Assembly: GCA_034190875.2 (NCBI GenBank)
Contig: CM067350.1
Coordinates: 25,894,029 to 25,958,028, forward strand
Length of the DNA: 64,000 bases
From: Urechis unicinctus
Lineage: Eukaryota; Annelida; Polychaeta; Xenopneusta; Urechidae
Direction: 5' to 3'
Shown here: positions 35,538 to 44,521 of the stretch, piece by piece
How the letters are laid out: each line of letters opens with the position of its first letter
How positions within the stretch are numbered: position 1 is the stretch's first letter
Notes under the pieces: model-generated
Databases searched by the model: none
Seen by the model: the letters and a program-made list of their open reading frames with translations, nothing else
Told to the model about the DNA's origin: nothing
Made by a program: the position numbers and the translations under genes

Positions 35538-36236
35538 TCAGAGCAGCTGTTTGATGGAGCTTTGAATCTGCTTGCTGAAGGTCATGACCCCTGTTCTGTT
35601 TAAGTGGAGCAGAGGAAGTTGACGACCATCTCTGTAGCTTGTGCTGTAAAGGGTTTTGTTGGGTCTTTCATTGTAGTAGAATTCTTTGGTGTCAGTGAGA
35701 AGCACATTTGCTCTGCCATCTAGCTTTGTGGATAGTATATCGTTGGTCTCTTTGACCATGGTGTTCACCTTGAGGCCTCCCCGAGGTAGAAGTTTTGACA
35801 CAACTATTTTGTTGTTAGATAGCAGTAGTTGCTCGGTCATTTTGGTTATGTTTTCCGCAATTTCATTTGGAGACTTTTCTTTTAGATCATTGGTACCTGT
35901 GTGTACCACCACAATTTGGTCTTTCGGCCTGATTCTTTTGAATATTTCAATGGCATCAGTCGTAGTGGGTGAACTGGTTACCGTGATTGAGCACTGTTTT
36001 GTCATTCTGTTTGGGTCCAGTGCATTTGTGTTGGAGTCTCCTATTATAAGGACTTTGGGTTTAGAGGAAGGTGAGTTTTCTTGGTGTATTGGCAAGGTGG
36101 ACTTGACAGTTGAGGCACGTTGATTTTGTACGCACATTTTCCTGATCACCATGTGAAGAGCCCCCAGTTTGTCCTTTCCAGATTTGCCCCCCCCAGTAGG
36201 GGTGCATAGTATCCTCATGTATAGAGGATGACCCAC
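35538..36236 (-). CDS. LINE ORF1, second part: end of NADAR plus SGNH/GDSL esterase
   Basis: Open frame of about 232 codons overlapping the previous one by 175 bases in another frame. Its first coherent residues (GGGKSGKDKLGALHMVIRKM) complete the NADAR fold. Then comes an SGNH hydrolase: KVLIIGDSNTNA (nucleophile Ser block), VVVHTGTNDL (Asn block), and a C-terminal segment with LPLLHLNRTG near the expected catalytic Asp/His position (block V usually DxxH; here LHLN). Esterase domains of this type sit in ORF1 of CR1-like LINEs, perhaps for membrane or lipid contact. Stop codon at 35538-35540. Confidence 0.85.
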   Translation of the reverse strand: MGHPLYMRILCTPTGGGKSGKDKLGALHMVIRKMCVQNQRASTVKSTLPIHQENSPSSKPKVLIIGDSNTNALDPNRMTKQCSITVTSSPTTTDAIEIFKRIRPKDQIVVVHTGTNDLKEKSPNEIAENITKMTEQLLLSNNKIVVSKLLPRGGLKVNTMVKETNDILSTKLDGRANVLLTDTKEFYYNERPNKTLYSTSYRDGRQLPLLHLNRTGVMTFSKQIQSSIKQLL

Positions 36237-38082
36237 TGTTTCGTAGCGAGTCGCTATACGGCTTACAGTGCTCGAATTTGGCAGTCAGGATGACAGTCAT
36301 GAAGTTTTCTCTGTCTTGTCTCCAGTGTTCAGTGGTCTGGATTACGTTCCCTTTCTGGAGAGCTTCTCTGCTGTTTTTCGCCTTAAGTATATCATTTGCG
36401 GCTTCTTTGTCTGCGTGATATTCAGCCTTTTTGTGCTGATAGGCTTGTTCAGCGCTCTGATACCACCGTTCAAACACCCTCATTGGAGCTTCGTATAGAT
36501 TTGATAAAGGGTCCTCTTTACCCTTGAACCAGATTTCATTTTGTGCATGCTTTTGTTCTGTCAAGGCATGCTGCTTGTGGTCTTTGGACTTAACCGTTTC
36601 AGCATAGGATTTTTGGCTGGTTGCCGTCAGCTTATAATGCATATCCTTGAGCTCTTTAGTTTTATCAACGATGATGCTCTCAAGCTGCTTCACTTTACAT
36701 TCAACTGCAGACAATCTGTCCAATAGTTGTTTCATGTCTTCAGACTCATTTGGTTCTGTGAGGGTCTGTGTAGACATTGGTATGGTGATATGTTGACAGG
36801 GAGATGTCTGCGTGCTCATTTCCCGCACACAGTATTGCCGGGGTTTGTTTGATTGGTGGTTAAGCTGTTCACTCAGTTTAACTAATGACATTTTAACATC
36901 AATGAAGTGTGATTCCATCATTTCCATTGTCACCCTTTTTTCTTGTTTTAATGGGGATTTCTCTTGAACAGCATGTGGTACATCTGTCACATCACTAGTT
37001 GTTGAGTCACCTACCAGTGGTCTCTCATTTGAGTTAGTGGAGGTTTTGATTGGCATATCCATATCCGTTCCAGGTGATAGAGAAGTTTCGGGGAGGTCTA
37101 GTTGTTGAAAAGTAGGTTTAGATTGCGGTTGAGCTTCTTCCGTTGATTGCTGGGAAGATAGAATCTCATCTTGCTGGGAAGATAGAATCTCATCTTGTTT
37201 TGCGTCCTGAGCTGGAGCTGGAGACTCTTCTAGGTGTTGGTCTGCATTCTGTGATTGCTCCAAATGATGCTGTATATCATGGAGCTCTAGACCTAATTGA
37301 GAGGTCTGAGTAATGTCTGTGACGACCGATTTGTCACCTTTAGACCTAATCTGTCGAGAACAGGCTTTACAACAATACAGAACATGTGTTGGCTGGCTGA
37401 TTGCATCAATTTCAGATTGGGACAGGGTTTCACATTTAAAGTGCACCCAGTGATTGCTTGTCAGGCACAGAACAGCTTTCGACAGACAGTTCTTGTTACA
37501 ACTAATGCATCTGCTGGATGCTTCACCCTTACTGATCTCGAGCTCCGCCAAAGCAGTTGTTAGGTTCTGTCTTAATGATTTAGCATCTTTTTTGTTTTCA
37601 AATAGGTTGAAGATATGCGGAAGGTCTTTGTTCAAAAAGTCCAAATGGTCCTCACCTGTTGCATGAACTGAATAAGATGAATCAGAGAAATTCAGTGTGT
37701 ATGTTCCTCCTTTGGCTTTTGTCATTTGATAGATGCCACAGGTTTGAGAAACGATATCAACAGGGCTGTTTGAGACCTCTTTCATGTGTGATTTGTAGAA
37801 GTGGAAAGCGACTGGCTCAAGCTTCCTGTATTGGTGTGGCTTCAGCAGTATGGTCGTGCTACCATGAGAGTGTTTGATGACCATGGCATCTCTCTGATTG
37901 GTAGCATCATCAGTTGTTTCTGCATTAGATTCTGTTTCATTATCGTCGTCGTCACTAGACTCCGACACAGTCGCACTATGGTTGTTTGATAGTTGTTGGA
38001 TGGTTTCAGAGTCTTGGATGGTTTCAGAGTCTTCAGGTACGAAATCCGGGCTATGTGGTTTTTCGCGCGAAGTCGAAGACAT
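36061..38082 (-). CDS. LINE ORF1, first part: PHD-like finger, coiled coil, NADAR domain
   Basis: Open for 673 codons from the ATG at 38082. In order: Ser/Asp-rich N-terminus with a doubled DSETIQ; a globular segment at about 65-165; a PHD-like zinc finger at about 192-242 (CISC, C, H..C, CCKAC); a Gln-rich linker with a doubled QDEILSSQ; a coiled coil at about 445-485; and a NADAR (YbiA-like) domain from about 516. NADAR marks: WFKGKEDPLSNLYEAP, SAEQAYQHKKAEYHAD, EHWRQDRENFM, AKFEH, and IHEDTMHPYWGG. The frame then shifts at a run of eight G (36187-36194 on the plus strand), and the natural continuation of NADAR lies in the frame of the esterase ORF. ORF1 proteins bind RNA and chaperone retrotransposition; the role of NADAR here is unknown. 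Confidence 0.85.
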   Translation of the reverse strand: MSSTSREKPHSPDFVPEDSETIQDSETIQQLSNNHSATVSESSDDDDNETESNAETTDDATNQRDAMVIKHSHGSTTILLKPHQYRKLEPVAFHFYKSHMKEVSNSPVDIVSQTCGIYQMTKAKGGTYTLNFSDSSYSVHATGEDHLDFLNKDLPHIFNLFENKKDAKSLRQNLTTALAELEISKGEASSRCISCNKNCLSKAVLCLTSNHWVHFKCETLSQSEIDAISQPTHVLYCCKACSRQIRSKGDKSVVTDITQTSQLGLELHDIQHHLEQSQNADQHLEESPAPAQDAKQDEILSSQQDEILSSQQSTEEAQPQSKPTFQQLDLPETSLSPGTDMDMPIKTSTNSNERPLVGDSTTSDVTDVPHAVQEKSPLKQEKRVTMEMMESHFIDVKMSLVKLSEQLNHQSNKPRQYCVREMSTQTSPCQHITIPMSTQTLTEPNESEDMKQLLDRLSAVECKVKQLESIIVDKTKELKDMHYKLTATSQKSYAETVKSKDHKQHALTEQKHAQNEIWFKGKEDPLSNLYEAPMRVFERWYQSAEQAYQHKKAEYHADKEAANDILKAKNSREALQKGNVIQTTEHWRQDRENFMTVILTAKFEHCKPYSDSLRNSGSSSIHEDTMHPYWGGQIWKGQTGGSSHGDQENVRTKSTCLNCQVHLANTPRKLTFL

Positions 38083-38100
38083 GGTTCAGTTTTGTAAGCA

Positions 38101-39751
38101 ATTATCGCTCACGGATGTTGTAACGAGAATAATTTCTGGATTATTTGATGGTTCTGTAGTCGTGAACCAACGTTTTTATCCTTAAGGAATAGATCCTATT
38201 GAACTTCGAGTATAGGTTGTCACTTACTGCTATTTGGTCAGTAGATTCATGGCATAGTATTCCAGCTGGGAAATTAGAATCGCCCCGCCATTACGAAACG
38301 TTATCATACCCCTTTCTCATAACTGATTCACCCAGTCCCGAGATTCTCGGGAGTCTCCTTACGCCAAAAAAATAGTTCTAAAAATTACTACTCAATACAA
38401 GTACACATTCGAGTCAAATTCTCCACGTGGTTTTACACCACAATCAGTTCGCTGCAAGGTTCGCGAAAACAGTTTTCTTCATATGATTCTAACACCTTGT
38501 AATTACGGATGCTAATATTAGAAAACTCACGAGTTCTTCACATTCATATTTAACTGTTGGGTTGAAGAAATTGGAACAATGAAATCAAAAGAAATCACGT
38601 GTACACAGACGCGGTGGGCACGGAAGGGGTGGGGTAAGATATTCGAAAATGGGTATCATCCAGTCCCTAGCATTTCTGAAGATGAATTAGGATCGTAAAG
38701 GGTGTTGATATTCATATTTCAAGAAGTGACCGGTTATGCCATTGGAAAATCGGGTGAATGCAATGGGTAATTTAAACGAGGTAATGCTCTCTCAATTTAA
38801 TTCATCTGCAATTAAAAATAATAAGGCTCTTAAGTTATTGTTTCAATAAACGAAAGGGAAAATTATGGTGTGAATGCATTATCAAAGTTCACTGTTGTGC
38901 AACACATAGCCATCTTTCTTTTAAAGTTCTGGGAAATTGACACATGGAAAAATCTAACCATCATGGAAAAATATATTTTATGGTTGGTGGTCATATAATA
39001 AAATCAAGTTGGCTGAAATTGTATGAGTTATGAGAGGTAAAACAAAAACCTTGCAAATAGTTTGCTGTGAAAGATAAAACATAATTAGAGTTGATAAATG
39101 GGCTTGTTTATTTAAGCCAGGTGCATGTAAGAAATGGAATAAACAAAAAAACATTGCACACAGCAAAGGTGGGGGAGAAACCCACCACCGCAACATGAAA
39201 AGGTTGTACATTTAAATAAACAACAACAAGACAGGAAAACAGTGGAGGGTGGGATAGGAAAATCAAAATTGTGTGTGCAAGGAACAGAGTCACAACAGGA
39301 AGTGATTACCATCCCTATCGGCTAAGCAATTAGTTAAAAGTCATGTGACCTCCACGCAGGGCAGTAAGCTGTTGGCCAATAGATCACATGAGCATCAAAC
39401 AAGTATAGAGAGAGAGAGAAAGCCAAACATTACGACATTTACAATCGCTATATCTCCCAACTACATTAAAAGAATTAAAAGACAGAAATAAGAAACCTGC
39501 TTGGCAATATGAATGTAAACACATGAACACCTCCATAAAAACTATTTAATTATGAGCATATTGAATCTGCATTTCTTAACAACTGGATGACCAATCATGC
39601 ACACATATAATATCATGCTATTCTAATTTACTAATATTAATATCTATGCTTTGTGTGTGTATGTAATACATAGAACATGGAAATGGCATCTCAATTCTCA
39701 CATAATTAGTATTCACAGTCATGGGGCATTTCTATCAAAAATTCAGTCACA
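38101..39751. other. Intergenic stretch, nothing recognised
   Basis: AT-rich sequence with no coding exon, tandem repeat or transposon signature I can support. The first 80 bases may be the 5' untranslated part of the LINE. Confidence 0.5.
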
Positions 39752-40419
39752 TTATTCAGAAGCCGAACGTGACAAGGCTTCCTGTCCTCCCCGCACGAAA
39801 AGCATAGATGATAGTGTCTCAACCTGGACAAGGTTATCTTCATTGGAGTCTGAAATTCTGAAGCATGGACACAAACAAATGAATACTATTTTATAAAATA
39901 AAAAAGAGTCATTTTTTAAATATGAATTGTGACTCAGTAAGGAAGAACAGCTTTGTTCAAGCAGTTTTCGTGACCAACATTTCCAACAAGTAGGCTTTAA
40001 TTTATGAGAGAGCATGCCAGAGACCCAGAACCAGACCAGTGGACCCCAAGTTACAGGACAGTAAACATGAATGACCATGTGAACCCTAGTGTGTATACAG
40101 CGTATGTAAATGCCGTAGAAATCACTGAAAAAAATGCATCACTACCATTTCTCCCTCCCTACCCCCTCGGACCCCGCGTCAACCACACTGGCATATGCAT
40201 GCACCGATGCGGTGTACTTCCATTTCATCGCTCATTCTTCCAAAATTAACTGAATCGACAATTTGTCACAAAGCCTGCATAATCAACTCTAATTTATTGA
40301 ATATATAAATACAATTACCGAACATTAGTGTGATACATTAAGGTTGACAATTGCTTACCAACGACAGGCTTGATATTTTCCCGATCAGAAACACCGCAAA
40401 CATTGACAGACGCTGCCAT
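39752..40419 (-). CDS. Candidate small single-pass membrane protein, three exons
   Basis: I do not recognise a family. The first exon 40359-40419 starts aagATGGCA and ends in donor gtaagc. The second, 40055-40124, follows a tttttttcag acceptor and uses donor gtaact. The third, 39752-39857, follows gcttcag and ends TAA. Lengths 61+70+106 = 237 nt, in phase throughout: 78 residues plus stop. The protein has a short polar N-terminus (MAASVNVCGVSDRENIKP), one hydrophobic stretch (STAFTYAVYTLGFTWSFMF) and an acidic/polar tail ending RSASE. The middle exon is short and its donor is weak, so the model could be wrong there. The first exon on its own is well supported. Confidence 0.42.
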
Positions 40420-41640
40420 CTTGCCATCTTGATGGAACTACTTTCGGCTCAATCCCATGATTCTTAGAACGAGTTATGCGAAAGGTCAGTGCGAGAGAGC
40501 GCGCCTCATTTCGGGCGAAAATGACCAGCCCTACCCAAGTCAATTCACTGAACAGTTCAAAGGGGCACGTTCCCCTCGCATAGCACTTATACTTCCCTAT
40601 TATCGCCCGACACTATGGATGACAATATTAAAGAAAATACCGCAAACTATTGTGGTTTTTTTTCAAATAACATGCGAGGGACATTACAAAACCAATTTCA
40701 TAATTATAGTATCATATTCATCATGGAACTTGATCGGAGCAGTCTGTCGCAGACTAAGTATGATTTATCCGGCATGATTCCATATTGCAGAGGGCCCATG
40801 CCGAATATAAGCAATAAGAATATTTGCTGTTTTTTTAAGGGGGAAAATGCCATCTTCAAGAATGAATGTATAAACTGTTGTGTACTTATCAAAAGACAAA
40901 CTTCTCCATGAAAGAACAATAGGATTCTGAAAACTGAGTAAATAGCACAATTCCGAACGAAATGCGATCCAGTTGTGTTTCACGTGTGGACGATGCTTGC
41001 TTGTGAGAATTTAAGGTTTACTTCCGGGAGTGCCAGTTCTAGTCCCTAACATCGCAAGAAGTCATGGCGATATGTTATGGCGTGGTCACGCGGATGATAT
41101 GGGGAACTACGATCGGATTCTCTGCGTCCCCGCGTTTTCGCCAGATTACCCACGTGACCTTGCGATAGCTAATTCATATATAGAACGAAAGAGGATTAGG
41201 AATGATGGAGAGTGAGTGAGGGTGAAGAGAGAACCCTTGTCGGGCCGCAGCCCAGAGTAAATCACAGCTCAATATATGGCTATGCACTCCAGTATTCAGC
41301 AATGCACAATGTTTATACGCAACGTGCTTGAAAGGGTCAAAGTAAGTCATGAAGTGTGGAGCATGAGAGTAGACCAACGCGCCATAGCCGAAAATGACAA
41401 GTCGCTGTATTGCGCGGACAAACCCCATAGACAGACAGACGCCCACCTGCATCCGATAGACAGAGACACGCCTGCATCACACCTGGCACAGACCCACAGC
41501 AGAGCTGCATCGCACATGCTTATCCTCATCTGGCACAGACAGACGCTCACCGCATACGGCACAGACAGGCCTGACACAGACAGACGCTCACCGCCGGGGG
41601 AGGGGGGGGGGGGTCACTTGGCCTTATTCTGGATAGGGGT
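40420..41640. other. Intergenic stretch, nothing recognised
   Basis: Should hold the promoter of the small membrane-protein gene. Plus-strand frames (40457-40777, 40615-40911, 41030-41215) have no domain or splice support. From about 41430 the sequence becomes CA/GAC-rich with 'cagacagacgctcac'-type repeats. Confidence 0.45.
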
Positions 41641-41843
41641 GTGCCGCGGGACCTCGAAAACCAGTGCCCGTCGTACAAGGTCAAAATGGCCAAAAGCATA
41701 CCCCGCCGTACAAGGTATCATGCGAATGTTTAACCCGTCGTACAAATTGAAGTTGAAAAACATACCCCGTCGTACAAGTATGAGGCCCAAAAACCCGTCG
41801 TACAAGTCGAGAGGCCGAAAAAACATACCCCGTCGCGCGGCAC
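41641..41843. repeat. Roughly 64-bp tandem repeat framed by 12-bp inverted repeats
   Basis: gtgccgcgggac (41641-41652) and gtcgcgcggcac (41832-41843) are inverted repeats with one mismatch. Between them a core cccgtcgtacaag recurs at 41667, 41702, 41734, 41766, 41794 and (broken) 41829. Every second core is preceded by 'catac', at 41697, 41761 and 41824, giving a 63-64 bp unit of two halves. Intervening bases are diverged. No coding capacity is convincing. Confidence 0.7.
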
Positions 41844-42040
41844 ATATATACTACCTCTATACACTTAAGTGCCCCCCCCCCCCCCCCCCCCACACGGGCG
41901 CTCACCACACCTGGCACAGACAGACCCGACACAGCACAGACAGACGCTCACCACACCTGGCACAGACAGACCCGACACAGACAGTTGCTCACCACACCTA
42001 GCACAGACCCATACACACAGACACTCAAGTCATATAAACA
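41844..42040. repeat. C homopolymer and degenerate CAGA-rich repeats
   Basis: A run of about 20 C (near 41872-41891) is followed by two to three copies of a roughly 50-bp unit around 'ctcaccacacctggcacaga'. Matching phrases ('acctggcacaga', 'cagacagacgctcaccg') occur before the inverted-repeat element at about 41480-41600, so that element may sit inside this repeat. Confidence 0.7.
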
Positions 42041-43389
42041 CCACCCCTCTCTGACTTCTAGTATATATAGACAAGAAGCCGGAGAGGAGGGGCGTTTTAT
42101 GACTCGTTTAGTTTTATGACTCGAGTACCTGTGCCCACACAGACCGTAGACTGAGAGGCCAGGGAGCTTATTGAACAACTTACTGGGAGCTCCCACACAC
42201 TAAACGAAAGAGTCCCCCACTTGAGACAGTGTGTATGACAGCGGCTCTTCTGGTCGATACGCACCTTGCTGCTTAGGCTTCAAAGGGTCAAAGTGCGTTA
42301 TGAAGTATGGGGTGGGTGATCAGAGTATACATTGTGTGGTTAAAAGAACACGCATAAATACCGAATGTGGTTGGATGTAAATATGGCCCATATTCAACCA
42401 ACAGTTCACTGTTTCGAGTCCCTATGTGTTTCCGCGGGTCTCACGTCTGTCGTAACGCTATCTTGTCCACGCCGCTAACTTGTCCAACCGCATACCGCAC
42501 TGGGTAATATTTCTGTGATACACGCTTTATTGACACGACTTTCTTTGGTCGTGCGAATTAGTTTGTTTGTTCCATTAGATGAGTTTAGACAATTTTAGAT
42601 CGCTGGTCTCTTCCATTCTATGATTGTATTTGACCTGCTGCAGTATGTTAATTATAGAAGACTGCCTTGTTATTTTGTATTCGTTTGTTTATTTTGAACT
42701 TATAACTACTTCTGTTATTTGTATTCCCGTATTTCGTAGTCTTGAACGATAATATAAAGGCTTCGTCGCTTAGTTCTCATTTATGTCAATATATGTTGCA
42801 TCTTTGTATTATTTTGAGTCAAGGCAGGATAATTATAAGGCATTATACGGTTATTCAGTCAACCTTAAATTCAAATGCTGTTGAAAATATAAATATACTG
42901 TTTTGGTACACACTTCTGTGTCATTGCCCCGAACAGTTGATGGGCTGGACCAACAATCTTGGACCACAGATTCCCTCATTCACTTCCACCCGAGTAAGTT
43001 TGGAATCCATCCTCAGCCGCTGTTTTCTTACCCTTACCCACGTTTCACACAGGCTCACTCAGCCAGGATCCGCTATAGAGCTGTAGGGAATCAGCCCTCT
43101 CCGCCACAAAACTACACAACTGCGGGTTTTTCTCTTCCTTGGCGATCCCCACTTGGTGAATGATGGCCTCCATAATTGGAGCACCGTTGGCCCCCTTATC
43201 ATGATCAGTCCATCCACAAGGGCCCTAGTCATAACTAGGGTGGACTGGTGACCCTTGCCATCATGATCTCTGGTGCAGATTGTGCCATTGTTACGCACTG
43301 TAAACATATTATAGATACCAAACATTACACTCACATACATCACATAAGGATACCACTGGTTTATCACTTTCCCAACGACCCGCCTAACG
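42041..43389. other. Degraded sequence downstream of gypsy debris
   Basis: No domain is recognised. On the minus strand it follows the integrase and PHD fragments and may be the remainder of that element. Frames 42742-43086 (plus) and 43059-43367 (minus) show no known motif. No long terminal repeat pair was found. Confidence 0.35.
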
Positions 43390-43569
43390 AGGGGAGTCTA
43401 TAAAACACTTTGGTTTGCAGGGTCTGCTACGGAACTTGTCTATGCCGAGTATGTCAGTTGTGGTAACATAAGCGCATGTACTGTGGTACCACTCCTGGCA
43501 GAAGTCACTCATGATCATAACACTACCCTGCCAGGGTTGACAGTATATGCAGTACAGCTTATCGTCGGC
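43390..43569 (-). pseudogene. PHD-finger fragment in retroelement debris
   Basis: Minus-strand reading gives ADDKLYCIYCQPWQGS, MSDFCQEWYHSTC, then a Cys pair (C...C) after DKFRSRP. Spacing fits the C4HC3 PHD pattern, a chromatin-reading zinc finger. The frame is not connected to a start codon. It lies about 80 bases beyond the gypsy integrase fragment on the same strand, and both probably belonged to one element; a host-gene exon is the less likely alternative. Confidence 0.55.
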
Positions 43570-43645
43570 ACCTACATCGTCTTCCTATGTTCTCGCCTTT
43601 ATTCCGCAGCCATACTCTTACCAATTGCGGTAGGCTACGGTCCCG

Positions 43646-43963
43646 TCATGGTTTACAACGATTTTGGGATTTACCAATGAAACAATGCACTGCGTCCATA
43701 AGGGTCCTATTGTATCTCTCAACTTGTCAATTTGCAGACAACCGGGATGTCGTACGCGTCTTATGAATGTGGAGAGTATCCCACATTGCCGTCAATAACT
43801 TCCGACTCTGGTCTGTAATGAGCTGAAATGGGCAAGCGAACCTTGAAAATAATTGGTCCACTGCTTCTCTTGCGGTTACCTCTGCAGTTTGTGGTGGTAG
43901 TGGTATACACTCAACCCACTTTGTGAATTGGTCTACCATAATCAGGATGTACTCATTACCCTG
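43646..43963 (-). pseudogene. Ty3/gypsy integrase core fragment with a premature stop
   Basis: Retroviral-type integrase catalytic core. Visible: QGNEYILIMVDQFTKWVECI (first Asp), FQLITDQS (second Asp) and HKTRTT. An in-frame TGA at 43727-43729 follows, and the same frame then shows the ERYNRTLMDA block that carries the third catalytic residue, ending at a stop at 43646. Upstream it is cut off by unrelated sequence that includes the SINE-like repeat at 44025-44252. It cannot encode an active enzyme. Confidence 0.8.
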
Positions 43964-44024
43964 CCCAGTGGACGCGCTCCATCAGGCCTCTAGCATGGTA
44001 TTCCTGCATAACTTCCGGGGATAC

Positions 44025-44252
44025 AATAGGCCCACTGTATTCTCCTGCATGTCGTAGGAGGCGACTTATAGGGGGCAACCTGTTGGCCGTGGGTTGCGAC
44101 TCGTTTCGGTGGACAATGGGATCCAGGTGGCTGAGTGGAGCGGTCCTTTTGAGAGTCATATTTGCAACGCACTACTCTGGCCCGGATTTCCCCGATACGA
44201 GAGGCTGGAATGGCCTGGTTCAGTCAATCGGCTTGTGGTGACTTGCCCTAGG
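44025..44252 (+). repeat. SINE-like dispersed repeat, copy 2
   Basis: Same ordered blocks as the minus-strand copy at 11075-11290: ataggcccactgtattctcc, gtaggaggcgacttatagg, gggttgcgact, ggacaatggga, cgagaggctggaatggcctg. The copies differ by scattered substitutions and small indels. It lies immediately upstream of the integrase fragment, so it may have inserted into the gypsy element. Confidence 0.7.
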
Positions 44253-44421
44253 ATAATATTAGCATTTAGTTTAATCAGGTCATTCTTATCTATTCACATT
44301 TATAGGCATCATATAACACACTAGTGTAAGTGTACCGTTTCAAACATATACTTACCTTACCTGCATAACCCCATTATCCTGGCGCACCTATTTCTTGTTC
44401 TGGTTGCAAGTGATGCACGAG

Positions 44422-44521
44422 NNNNNNNNNNNNNNNNNNNNNNNNNNNNNNNNNNNNNNNNNNNNNNNNNNNNNNNNNNNNNNNNNNNNNNNNNNNNNNN
44501 NNNNNNNNNNNNNNNNNNNNN
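44422..44521. other. Assembly gap of exactly 100 N
   Basis: A run of 100 N, the conventional size for a gap of unknown length. Unique sequence ends at 44421 and the satellite begins at 44522, so the true left edge and length of the satellite are not known. Confidence 0.99.

Larger units (their letters stand above)
31495..38100 (-). mobile_element. CR1-like non-LTR retrotransposon (LINE), near full length
   Basis: Minus-strand element of about 6.6 kb. ORF1 (PHD, coiled coil, NADAR, SGNH esterase) is followed by about 540 bases of spacer and ORF2 (APE endonuclease, reverse transcriptase, C-terminal region). PHD plus esterase in ORF1 is the known signature of CR1-like LINEs. The 3' untranslated part contains a TTA-repeat (31676-31692 on the plus strand), a GC-rich hairpin-like phrase near 31560-31590, and probably ends near an ATAAATTGA sequence at about 31500. 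The 5' boundary is uncertain, and I could not identify target-site duplications. The coding frames are intact except for three one-base shifts, so the insertion is young or the shifts are sequencing artefacts. Confidence 0.9.

Noticed and set aside
41641..41843. CRISPR-like spacing of a short core
   Set aside because: The core is only about 13 bases, spacing varies from 28 to 35, half the cores share extra sequence on a 64-bp period, no cas genes are present, and the genome is that of an animal.
41276..42001. 241-codon plus-strand frame
   Set aside because: Spans the CAGA-rich repeats, the inverted-repeat element and the C homopolymer; composition is low-complexity and there is no domain.
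43059..43367. 102-codon minus-strand frame near the gypsy debris
   Set aside because: It could be part of the same element, but no motif is recognisable and an overlapping frame looks equally plausible.
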